Shown in pieces: positions 7,541 through 13,994 of a stretch of 17,284 bases of DNA (position 1 is the stretch's first letter; each line of letters begins with the position of its first letter). Source of the DNA: QHCF01 sp003244275 (GTDB lineage: Bacteria; Actinomycetota; Acidimicrobiia; Acidimicrobiales; QHCF01); contig DAIROT010000048.1 of the NCBI GenBank assembly GCA_036806345.1, forward strand, positions 1 to 17,284. Reading direction: 5' to 3'. The translations under genes were made by a program, and so were the position numbers. Under the pieces are notes generated by a model. It was not told where the DNA came from, searched no databases, and saw only the letters and a list, made by a program, of their open reading frames with translations.

Positions 7541-8358
7541 CTGCCCGCTTGGACTGGTCGGCCATCCTGCCCAGGGCCGCCGGCATCGTGACCAGCTACA
7601 GCACGGGCGTCACCCTGCGTCAGCTGTTCTACAGGTTGGTGGCCGACGGCACCTTGGCCAACACCAACAGCAACTACAAGAGTTTGAGCCGCCATACGGC
7701 AAAGGCCCGCCGGGAGGGGACCTTCCCTGCTCTGGTGGACAGAGGCCGGACGATCCACCGCGACCCGAGCTTCGATGGCCCCGACGACGCCAGAGATTGG
7801 CTGACGGTCATCTACCGGCGGGACAGGACCATGGGCCAGGACGTGTCGGTGTATCTGGGCGTCGAGAAGGCTGGCTTGGTTGCCCAGCTCCGGTCATGGT
7901 TCGGGGACCTGGGAGTACCCATCCTGGCTCTCGGCGGCTACGGGTCGCAGACCTACACCGACCAGGTGGCCGACGACGTGGACAGGTCGGCAAGGCCGGC
8001 TGTGCTGCTCTACGCCGGGGACTTCGACCCCAGCGGAGAGGACATCGACCGGGACTTTGTGGCCCGGACCGGGTGCTGGGCCGCCGTCGAGCGTGTGGCC
8101 CTCACGGCCGACCAGGTGGAGGAGTTCGATCTGCCGCCAGCTGTTGGCAAGGCCAGCGATTCCCGGGCAAGCGCCTTCCTGGCTCGACACGGCCAACTTG
8201 TCCAAGTCGAGCTAGACGCCTTGGCGCCCGACACGTTGCACGGGCTCTACGCCGAGGCCCTTGCCCCATGGTGGGACACGTCCACCTATGAGGCCGTGCT
8301 GGTTGAGGAGTCGGCTGAGCGGGCCGAGCTGGCAGCTGCGGCTGGACGTGGGAAGTGA
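7537..8358 (+). CDS. TOPRIM protein resembling topoisomerase VI subunit A / Spo11 (Mini-A-like)
   Basis: It has 273 residues. The N-terminal part contains TLRQLFYRLVADG (26-38), which resembles the (R)-x-(I/L)-(F/Y)-Y segment that carries the catalytic tyrosine of Spo11/Topo VI-A; Y32 would be the nucleophile. The C-terminal half has TOPRIM features: acidic E110 in GVEKAG, then GGYGSQT (133-139) and GDFDPSG (161-167) with the D162-x-D164 pair. Topo VI-A-like proteins without a B subunit are known from mobile elements as Mini-A. Known from the family: DNA cleavage through tyrosine. Inferred: a role in element replication or resolution. GTG 7537 overlaps the helicase stop (GTGA) and has GGAGGG at 7527-7532. 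No ATPase B subunit is encoded nearby. Confidence 0.78.
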   Translation: MTARLDWSAILPRAAGIVTSYSTGVTLRQLFYRLVADGTLANTNSNYKSLSRHTAKARREGTFPALVDRGRTIHRDPSFDGPDDARDWLTVIYRRDRTMGQDVSVYLGVEKAGLVAQLRSWFGDLGVPILALGGYGSQTYTDQVADDVDRSARPAVLLYAGDFDPSGEDIDRDFVARTGCWAAVERVALTADQVEEFDLPPAVGKASDSRASAFLARHGQLVQVELDALAPDTLHGLYAEALAPWWDTSTYEAVLVEESAERAELAAAAGRGK

Positions 8359-9221
8359 GCTGCCTCCGAGCGGCGCTCGCCTACGCCGCACTGGGCTGGG
8401 AAGTTGTGCCGCTGAGCGTGCCCAGAGACGGTGGGTGCTCGTGCTGGCGCGGACGGGACTGCCCATCACCGGGCAAGCACCCGGTGGTGAAGTGGAAGGA
8501 CCACGGCGGCAGCACAGACCCCGACCTGATCCGCCAATGGTGGCGGCCCGCTGCCAACGTGGCCGTCCTCATGGGCCAGGAGCGGTCGGGACTGTTCACC
8601 ATCGACATTGATCCCGACCATGGTGGTGACGCCTCCCTGGAGGCCCTGGAGACGAAGCACGGGGCGCTCCCGGTCACGCTGAGCGCCATTACTGGGTCAG
8701 GTGGGCGCCATCTGTTGTTCCGCCACCCCGGTACTGGGACCAAGCAAGGCGCCGGGGACCTCGGGCCTGGCATCGACACCCGGGACCACGGTGGGCTCAT
8801 TGTCGCCGCCCCCAGCGTGCATCGGAGTGGGCGCCACTACCGCTGGGCCAACTGGGGGACCGCGCCAGCCGAACTGCCAGGGTGGGTGAGGGAACTTCTG
8901 CGGCCGCCAGCGCCGCCAGCTCGAACCGTGCGACTCCCGGCACCTGGCACCACCCGGGCCGGACGCTACGGCGAGGTGGCCCTCGATCGTTCTCTGGAGC
9001 GGGTGCGGACAGCGACGAACGGCAACCGGAACTGGGCGTTGTACTGCGCAGCCGCCGGCCTGGGCCGATTGGCGGCCGGTGGGCTGCTGGATGCCGTCAG
9101 CGTCGGCTACGAGCTGCTCGAGGCGGGCTTGGCCGTAGGGCTCACTGGCAGTGAGTGCGAGGACACCATCGCCTCCGGCCTTCGCCGGGGCGCCCTCGAC
9201 CCAAAGGAGCTGGCCGGATGA
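8355..9221 (+). CDS. Primase-polymerase (bifunctional DNA primase/polymerase N-terminal family)
   Basis: It has 288 residues and would prime, and possibly extend, DNA during element replication. The prim-pol fold is indicated by ALAYAALGWEVVPL at the start, a Cys-containing CSCWRGRDCPSPGKHPVVKWK segment (28-48), the metal-binding D84-I-D86 in FTIDIDPDHGG, SGGRHLLF with H119, and GIDTRDHGGLIVAAPSVH (139-156). The C-terminal 100 residues are helical and unassigned. The GTG start overlaps the TOPRIM stop as GTGA; no strong Shine-Dalgarno is visible, so coupling probably drives initiation. The helicase/ATPase partner is the next gene, as in many satellite and plasmid replication modules where the primase and AAA+ parts are separate or fused. 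Confidence 0.9.
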   Translation: MSCLRAALAYAALGWEVVPLSVPRDGGCSCWRGRDCPSPGKHPVVKWKDHGGSTDPDLIRQWWRPAANVAVLMGQERSGLFTIDIDPDHGGDASLEALETKHGALPVTLSAITGSGGRHLLFRHPGTGTKQGAGDLGPGIDTRDHGGLIVAAPSVHRSGRHYRWANWGTAPAELPGWVRELLRPPAPPARTVRLPAPGTTRAGRYGEVALDRSLERVRTATNGNRNWALYCAAAGLGRLAAGGLLDAVSVGYELLEAGLAVGLTGSECEDTIASGLRRGALDPKELAG

Positions 9222-10735
9222 GCTTCGACGCAGACCTGGAGGAACTGGCCGAAGCCATCGGCACCCAACCGCCGCTGATCGTTACCAAAGACCGCGACCT
9301 CGGGGAGCTCGGCGACGAGACCCTGGCCGCTCTGGTCGGTGCCAACGACCCAGCGGTCATCTTCCGCCACGCCGGGACACTGGCTCGGGTGGTAGTCGAT
9401 GACGACGGTGCCCACCTGGAGCCGCTCAGTCGGACTTCCCTGCGCGGGCACCTGGCCAGGATTGCTACCTGGGTCCGTCCTGCTCGTCAGGGCGACGGCA
9501 TGGTCTCGGCCTGCCCGTCCATGGAAGCGGTTGACGACGTGCTCTCCCAGCCGTCCTGGCCCGGTCTCCCGCCCATCGAACGAGTTGTAAGCGCTCCCGT
9601 GTTCGCCCCTGACGGCTCCCTGGCCGATCAGGGCGGTTACCACCAGGCGGGCCGAGTCTGGTACGAGCCGGGGGACCTGGTGGTGCCAGCCGTACCCGAG
9701 CATCCAAGCGGCGAGCAGGTAGACGCGGCGCGGCGCATGATCCTCGATGAGCTGCTGGGTGAGTTCCCCTTCGTGGCTGATGCCGACAAGGCCCACGCTG
9801 TGGCTCTGTTGCTGGCCCCGTTTGTGCGGTCCCTGGTCACCGGGCCGACGCCGCTGCATCTGATCGAGGCCCCGTCGCCCGGTGTGGGCAAAGGATTGCT
9901 CACCGAAGCGCTGCTGCTGCCCGCCCTGGGCCGCCAGGTCACCCGGATGGCTGAGGGGCGCGACGAGGACGAGTGGCGCAAGCGGCTGACCGCAGGCCTG
10001 CTGCGCGGCAGTGCGGTTGCCCTGATCGACAATCTGCGGCTGCCGCTCGACTCGGGGGCACTGGCAGCCGCCATCACCGCCGAAGTATGGGAGGACCGCC
10101 TGCTCGGGCGATCCGAGATGGTCCGAGCACGGGTCCGCACCGTGTGGGCAGCTACCGGCAACAACCCAGTTCTGTCCACCGAGATGGCCCGCCGGTCCGT
10201 GCGCATTCGCCTCGACGCCGGCATCGAGCGTCCGTGGTTGCGAGTCGGGTGGCGTCATCCGGACTTGCTGGCCTGGGCCACCCAGGGTCGAGGCCAGCTG
10301 GTGGGAGCCGCTCTCACTCTTGTGCGGGCCTGGCTCGATGCCGGGCGGCCCGACGGCCGGAGCAGTATCGGCATGTTCGAGTCGTGGGCCAGGGTGCTCG
10401 GCGGCATTCTGGAGGTAGCTGAGGTCCCGGGGTTCCTCGGCAACCTCAGCGAGTTCTACGCCGTCTCTGATGGCGAGGGCGCGGCCCTCGGGGGCTTTGT
10501 GTCCTCCTGGTGGGCAGTGTTTGGCGAGCGGTCGGTCGCCATGGCGGACCTGTGGCCAGTGGCCGACAGCTCGGACCTGGATCTAGGTAGCGGCGGCGAA
10601 CGGTCCCAGCGAATCCGGCTGGGCAAGCTCATCGGCGCCCAGCGGGATCGGGTGGTGGGGGACTGGCGGGTGGTCAGTGCTGGGGACTTCCGGCACACAG
10701 CTAGATGGCGCCTGGAGCCCAGGAGGCGGCCATGA
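9218..10735 (+). CDS. AAA+ ATPase, probable replicative helicase or initiator
   Basis: It has 505 residues. The N-terminal 170 residues are unassigned (IFRHAGTLARVVVDD, then an AxWxRP segment). The ATPase core has Walker A PSPGVGKG (219-226), a Walker B-like AVALIDNL (266-273, D271), sensor-like AATGNNP (311-317) and a candidate arginine finger in ARRSVRIRLD (324-333). This layout fits the ATPase half of phage and plasmid primase-helicases. ATG 9218 overlaps the prim-pol stop as ATGA, with AAAGGAG at 9203-9209. The gene ends right at the iteron cluster, so it is the best candidate to bind or melt that origin, with the prim-pol as partner. That role is inference from context. Confidence 0.85.
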   Translation: MSFDADLEELAEAIGTQPPLIVTKDRDLGELGDETLAALVGANDPAVIFRHAGTLARVVVDDDGAHLEPLSRTSLRGHLARIATWVRPARQGDGMVSACPSMEAVDDVLSQPSWPGLPPIERVVSAPVFAPDGSLADQGGYHQAGRVWYEPGDLVVPAVPEHPSGEQVDAARRMILDELLGEFPFVADADKAHAVALLLAPFVRSLVTGPTPLHLIEAPSPGVGKGLLTEALLLPALGRQVTRMAEGRDEDEWRKRLTAGLLRGSAVALIDNLRLPLDSGALAAAITAEVWEDRLLGRSEMVRARVRTVWAATGNNPVLSTEMARRSVRIRLDAGIERPWLRVGWRHPDLLAWATQGRGQLVGAALTLVRAWLDAGRPDGRSSIGMFESWARVLGGILEVAEVPGFLGNLSEFYAVSDGEGAALGGFVSSWWAVFGERSVAMADLWPVADSSDLDLGSGGERSQRIRLGKLIGAQRDRVVGDWRVVSAGDFRHTARWRLEPRRRP

Positions 10736-11010
10736 GGCGCACCTGGGGGGACGTCGGGAGAAACATCCACACGAAACTTCCTGGTCACAGCGTTGCGTGT
10801 GGATGTGTGTGGATGTTTCCCACCCCAGCCCTCTTATCTCACGCACGCGGACGCGCCCGCATGGGGAGGAGTGCCAAAACATCCACAAACATCCACAACA
10901 TCCACACACGAGACCTACTGCCCGCCGCCAGCGCCGACCGACCCTGGCCACCCCCAGGGCCGGCCAGCGGTGGGGGACGAGCCTTCACCACCAAAGCGAA
11001 AGGGTTGACC
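10736..11010. other. Probable replication origin region
   Basis: This 275-bp stretch between the AAA+ gene and the zinc-ribbon gene holds six copies of a 9-bp iteron (listed separately). It includes the locally less GC-rich stretches around 10761-10820 and 10875-10910. An open frame in phase with the zinc-ribbon gene runs through it from ATG 10732, which has AGGAGG at 10721-10726. However, its third codon positions are much less GC-rich (about two thirds by my count) than those of neighbouring genes, so I treat it as mainly non-coding. Confidence 0.6.
10763..10906. repeat. Iteron cluster, six copies of ACATCCACA
   Basis: Forward copies lie at 10763-10771, 10879-10887, 10889-10897 and 10898-10906. 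Inverted copies (TGTGGATGT) lie at 10798-10806 and 10808-10816. The last three forward copies are phased 10 and 9 bp apart and the two inverted copies 10 bp apart, about one helical turn. ACATCCACACG (10763-10773) and CGTGTGGATGT (10796-10806) form a perfect 11-bp inverted repeat. The arrangement is typical of initiator-binding iterons. Confidence 0.85.
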
Positions 11011-11265
11011 ATGAATGATTGGACCGGGGACCAGTTCTGCCCCCGCTGCGGGGCCACGCTGGACAGCTGCGACTGGTGCACCGCCTGCGGGGCCGAGCTG
11101 TTCTGTGCTCAGGCACTCGGCGGTCTTGACCGGGCCGTCTCGACCGTAGATCGGGGCGGGCGCCGAGCGCTCGTCCTGGCCGAGAAGTCGCCGGAGGACA
11201 CCGCCACTTTGAGAAATGCTTCACAAGCCGGCCAACCCCGGCCCTACAGAAAGGAACGACCATGA
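11011..11265 (+). CDS. Small zinc-ribbon protein
   Basis: It has 84 residues. The N-terminus carries a zinc ribbon, C10-P-R-C13 and C23-T-A-C26, with an extra Cys at 20 (CPRCGATLDSCDWCTACG). The remainder is hydrophilic with no recognised domain. ATG 11011 has AAAGGG about 6 nt upstream. An N-terminally longer form from ATG 10732, with a perfect AGGAGG and an ATGA overlap with the AAA+ gene, is formally possible, but it would translate the iteron region. The stop overlaps the next start as ATGA. Its function is unknown; by position it belongs to the replication-to-packaging transition. Confidence 0.7.
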   Translation: MNDWTGDQFCPRCGATLDSCDWCTACGAELFCAQALGGLDRAVSTVDRGGRRALVLAEKSPEDTATLRNASQAGQPRPYRKERP

Positions 11266-11756
11266 ATGAGACAAGAGAACGTGCCGAGTGGAGCGATGAC
11301 CTTCGCTTTCGTAACTGGCTGCACCACCAGGTGCACCGCCAGGACCGCACTGGCGACCTGGCCCGGGGAGTGACCGCCGAGCTCATCGCCCTGACTGGCG
11401 GCCTGCCGGTCGAGACCGAGGTGGCGCTGGAGCGGGCGCGGGAGGAGTGGGTCGAGCTGTACGAGGCCGGCCTGGTGGGTGACGAGGGCCACCTGGACCG
11501 GGCAAAGGCAGCCAACTACTTCAAGCCGCCCAAGGCAGCCAAGCGCCAAGCCAAGGGCAGGACCCCGAGCGCCCGCACCGGCACTTGCCCGGGCTGTGGC
11601 CAGCAGGCCACGACGGCCACCGGAGGCGTGGTGGTCAGCCACGCCGGCCAGGTCAGTGCCGTCTATCACCGTGGCTGCGACGCCAGGCGACGCACTAGCG
11701 GTGGCCGGCCTTTGGGTGGCTCACGGCGCACAGTGCACACCACGGCGCAGCGATGA
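11262..11756 (+). CDS. YozE-like domain plus zinc-site protein, paralogue 1
   Basis: It has 164 residues. The N-terminal 16-65 segment (FRNWLHHQVHRQDRTGDLA and the following helices) resembles the YozE SAM-like fold, whose signature is F-x2-WL-x2-Q-x2-R-x-D-x2-GDLA. A basic linker (about 80-105, rich in K, A and P) leads to a likely zinc site, C109-P-G-C112 and H136-R-G-C139, separated by a VVVSHAGQ strand. The next gene repeats the same plan, so the two look like a tandem duplication. ATG 11262 overlaps the previous stop (ATGA) and has AAAGGA upstream. The molecular role is unknown. Confidence 0.72.
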   Translation: MNETRERAEWSDDLRFRNWLHHQVHRQDRTGDLARGVTAELIALTGGLPVETEVALERAREEWVELYEAGLVGDEGHLDRAKAANYFKPPKAAKRQAKGRTPSARTGTCPGCGQQATTATGGVVVSHAGQVSAVYHRGCDARRRTSGGRPLGGSRRTVHTTAQR

Positions 11757-12328
11757 CGGCGCCGGCAGACTTCGCCACCTGGCTGGCCGACCAGGTGGGA
11801 CGTCCTGATCGGGTGGGGACGTTCGCCCGCGGCACGGTCGCCGGGACACTGGCACCGACTGACATCACGGACCCCGTAGTCCGTGACTCGGCCAGGGCGG
11901 CACGAGACGAGTACGAGGCGTTGACCGAGGGCGCGTGCCCTGCCTGCGACGAGCAGGTCGAGGCAGGTGTCGAGGTCTTGTCCCACACCGGCACCGACTA
12001 CGGCAAGGTTCGGCGCTGGCACCCAGCGTGCTGGCGCTCTGCGGTCGAGAGCCGTAGCACCGAGCCCGGCGACGAGCAGGAAGCCGATCCTGGTCCACCC
12101 GGTGCGGACGTGTCCGTCATCGAGGAGGAGGACACCGCTACCTCGAGCATCGACCAGGCACCTGGCGCAGATAGTCGCAACCTGGCGCAGTCACCGGGAG
12201 AGTCTCAGGGCGAAGGCGTGGTGTGGGGGTCGCTGCCGGCGATGGTGGGTCGCTGGACACAGCACACTCCCGACGAGGCCGAGGCCAGGCCGTCGTCGCT
12301 AATGCTCGGAGTCAGTGACGATGGATGA
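11753..12328 (+). CDS. YozE-like domain plus zinc-site protein, paralogue 2
   Basis: It has 191 residues. FATWLADQVGRPDRVGTFARG (7-27) aligns with FRNWLHHQVHRQDRTGDLARG of the preceding gene, and C62-P-A-C65, VEVLSHTG and H90-P-A-C93 align with its zinc site. The linker between the two parts is about 20 residues shorter than in paralogue 1. In exchange there is a C-terminal acidic, low-complexity extension (about 100-190, rich in E, D, S and P). ATG 11753 overlaps the preceding stop as ATGA. It appears to be the last gene of the rightward replication operon, being followed by a gap with weak coding signal. Function unknown. Confidence 0.7.
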   Translation: MTAPADFATWLADQVGRPDRVGTFARGTVAGTLAPTDITDPVVRDSARAARDEYEALTEGACPACDEQVEAGVEVLSHTGTDYGKVRRWHPACWRSAVESRSTEPGDEQEADPGPPGADVSVIEEEDTATSSIDQAPGADSRNLAQSPGESQGEGVVWGSLPAMVGRWTQHTPDEAEARPSSLMLGVSDDG

Positions 12329-12593
12329 CGCACGGGCGACTATCACCCGTCGTCCCGACCGCCGACCGTTGACACCTGGCTGTGACGCGGCGACTCGTGT
12401 GGCATACCCCCACCGTCTCGCCACCTTTCGACCTCGGCCGCACCTCCCGCCTAGTCGAACGCACACGCACGCTTCCCCGGTTCAACTCGGAATGAATGCC
12501 TGCCAACCGCTGGCCGACCGGTGCGACCCGCTCGACTTCCGGCGCCGCTCGGAGCCCATCCGTCCCTCGATGGCTGGGAGGCCACGGCGATGA
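12321..12593 (+). CDS. Doubtful small ORF in the gap before the small terminase gene
   Basis: An open frame of 90 residues from ATG 12321 (or GTG 12315) overlaps the previous stop and ends in an ATGA overlap with the terminase gene, which is why I list it. Against it, the product is Arg/Pro/His-rich with no recognisable fold, and about one third of third codon positions are A or T, unlike the neighbours. If it is not a gene, 12329-12589 is a spacer between the replication and packaging modules. It contains TTGACA at 12369-12374, but I see no convincing -10 at the right distance. A packaging (pac/cos) site could also sit here; none is recognisable by eye. Confidence 0.25.
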   Translation: MDDARATITRRPDRRPLTPGCDAATRVAYPHRLATFRPRPHLPPSRTHTHASPVQLGMNACQPLADRCDPLDFRRRSEPIRPSMAGRPRR

Positions 12594-12919
12594 CCACGGG
12601 ATCGAAGCCTCGAGCGCCCGCCCACCTGACCGCCGCGACGAAGCGGTGGTGGCGCGAAGTGGCGGGCGAGTACGACCTGGAGCACCACCACCTGCACCTG
12701 CTTACCCTGGCCGGCGAGGCATGGGACCGGGCCGGCCAGGCCAGGGAGCTGCTGGAAAGCGACGGCATCACCGTGCTCGACCGTTTCGGGGTTGCCAGAG
12801 CCCACCCCGCCGTCGCCATCGAACGGGACTCGGCCATCCGCTTCGCCCGGCTCATCCGGGAGCTGGACCTGGAGGGCGAGCCTGCCCCTGACCCGCGCAT
12901 GCCCCAGCGGCGACGCTGA
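12590..12919 (+). CDS. Phage terminase small subunit, P27 family
   Basis: It has 109 residues. The sequence KPRAPAHLTAATKRWWREV (6-24), then DLEHHHLHLLTLAGEAWDRA and FGVARAHPAVAIERDSAIRFARLIRELDL, is the pattern of P27-type small terminases. These bind phage DNA and direct the large subunit to the packaging start. ATG 12590 has GGGAGG at about 12576-12581 and an ATGA overlap with the doubtful upstream frame. No large terminase gene follows in the window, so this subunit would have to work with a large subunit from another phage. That is the pattern of satellites that redirect helper packaging; the redirection is inferred. Confidence 0.85.
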   Translation: MTTGSKPRAPAHLTAATKRWWREVAGEYDLEHHHLHLLTLAGEAWDRAGQARELLESDGITVLDRFGVARAHPAVAIERDSAIRFARLIRELDLEGEPAPDPRMPQRRR

Positions 12920-13491
12920 TGCCGAGGCGCCACCGAGATGCCAAGCGCCGCTCGGCGGAGCTCACCGACGACCAGTACTGGGAGCTGCTGCTCGGCGATG
13001 CAGGGGTCCTGAGCGCATTCACCTGGGTGCCAGGCACGAAGCGCAGCCCCGGCGTGTACTCGGATTTCGAGTCGCCACAAGCACGGGAGACTGCCTGGTA
13101 CCTCCACCGGGACTGGATGATGGCCAACGAGGGAGCGGGCCAGAGGCCCTGGGCCTGGTGGTGCTACGAGGCCGGCCTGGCCAAGGGGGAGCGGCAGCCC
13201 TGTGGCGGGCACAGGGATGAGGTATGGCTCTTGGAGCACAACAAGATGGACCGGGAGGAGATGGCCGGCGTGCTGGCGGACCTTCAGCTCCGCCTGAGAG
13301 ACCCTGACGACCCAGAGAACGCCTACGGGAGCGAGGCCACGAGGGCCGACTGGCGCAGGACTTGGAACCTGGCCGCTGCTCTGCGAGCCCAGCTCGGTAT
13401 CACCGGGGAGCTGGCGCCTGCTGAGGACGCCGAGGCACTCCACGAGAGTGACCGAATGCTCGACGACGAGAAGGAGGAGGACGATGCCTGA
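12919..13491 (+). CDS. Unknown protein of the packaging module
   Basis: It has 190 residues and no domain I can name. It is rich in Trp (including RPWAWWCYEAG at about 75-85) and strongly acidic at its C-terminus (EDAEALHESDRMLDDEKEEDDA region). The RPWAWWxYEA-like segment occurs, as far as I recall, in uncharacterised phage proteins encoded near terminase genes. The start ATG 12919 shares a base with the terminase stop (TGATG), so the two are translationally coupled. It lacks the ATPase and nuclease motifs of a large terminase. It might be a packaging accessory, but nothing in the sequence proves it. Confidence 0.7.
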   Translation: MPRRHRDAKRRSAELTDDQYWELLLGDAGVLSAFTWVPGTKRSPGVYSDFESPQARETAWYLHRDWMMANEGAGQRPWAWWCYEAGLAKGERQPCGGHRDEVWLLEHNKMDREEMAGVLADLQLRLRDPDDPENAYGSEATRADWRRTWNLAAALRAQLGITGELAPAEDAEALHESDRMLDDEKEEDDA

Positions 13492-13753
13492 TCCACTGAG
13501 CAGCGAGCAGGTGGCCGAGTTCGGGGCCAGTATCCTGGCGGGCGCATCCCAGGCCCACCAGGACGCCGTGCGGTTCGACACCGCCATGGAGGCGGCCGAC
13601 GAGTGGCGCCGTCAGGTGGTCCGGCCACGACCCACCGGGGCGACGATGGTGGCCAACCTGCCCGACGGGCGCACCGTCCTGGTTGCCCGGCCTGGTCAGC
13701 CAGTGACCGAGCTCGGCATCGCCGCCGCCGACGTCTACCCGTTGGAGGACTGA
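13484..13753 (+). CDS. Small unknown protein of the packaging module
   Basis: It has 89 residues. An N-terminal helical half (LSSEQVAEFGASILAGASQAHQDAVRFDTAMEAADEW, described in two parts: 5-24 and 25-41) precedes a short beta-rich part (MVANLPDGRTVLVARPGQPV). No family recognised. ATG 13484 has an excellent AAGGAGGAGG at 13471-13480, and the gene overlaps the preceding one by 8 bp. It lies between the terminase and capsid genes, so a head-related role is possible only by position. Confidence 0.65.
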   Translation: MPDPLSSEQVAEFGASILAGASQAHQDAVRFDTAMEAADEWRRQVVRPRPTGATMVANLPDGRTVLVARPGQPVTELGIAAADVYPLED

Positions 13754-13814
13754 AAGGCCGTACCCCGACCTGGCCGAGGCGCTGCGCTCTAGCACTGTCG
13801 GAGAATGGCGAGCG

Positions 13815-13994
13815 ATGGCAAACATCCTGCTCACAGTGTCCGAACTGGCCGCCGCCCTTGGCGTCTCAGAGAGAACTGTCTACCGCTGGGCCAAGCGTGG
13901 CGAGTTGCCCATCGTCAAGTTCGGTAATCGCGTTCGGTTCTCGCCGGATGCCATCGGGGCTGCCATCGCCGACCAGTTCGAGGAGAACGCCTAA
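13815..13994 (+). CDS. Excisionase-family HTH protein (59 residues)
   Basis: A 59-residue frame encodes the compact helix-turn-helix/MerR-like fold of the excisionase family: LTVSELAAALGVSERTVYRW (6-25), then AKRGELPIVKFGNRVRFSP with the wing. It covers almost the whole protein. ATG 13815 is preceded by GGAG at 13800-13803, a rather long spacing. The stop TAA shares its last base with the capsid ATG (TAATG), so it is coupled to the capsid gene. It is unusual to find such a gene between small terminase and capsid. It could be the true Xis, a late-gene regulator or a DNA-bending packaging factor. Confidence 0.85.
   Translation: MANILLTVSELAAALGVSERTVYRWAKRGELPIVKFGNRVRFSPDAIGAAIADQFEENA

Noticed and set aside
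9107..10258. Long minus-strand open frame (383 codons) opposite the AAA+ gene
   Set aside because: It lies antisense to a gene with clear Walker and sensor motifs, its product has no recognisable domain, and such frames are common in high-GC DNA.
10763..10906. The ACATCCACA copies as a CRISPR array
   Set aside because: Units are 9 bp, almost directly adjacent and in both orientations; there are no spacers of uniform length and no cas genes.
10732..11010. N-terminal extension of the zinc-ribbon gene from ATG 10732 with AGGAGG
   Set aside because: The ribosome site is also coding sequence (an Arg run) of the AAA+ gene, the stretch covers the iterons, and its third-position GC is low. Kept as an alternative in the zinc-ribbon entry.
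12369..12374. TTGACA as the -35 of a late promoter before the small terminase
   Set aside because: No acceptable -10 lies 16-19 bp downstream; the only TA-containing box is 28 bp away.
12451..13587. Long minus-strand open frame (378 codons) opposite the terminase module
   Set aside because: It is antisense to the TerS and two coupled genes with good ribosome sites; the translation is low-complexity and unrecognisable.
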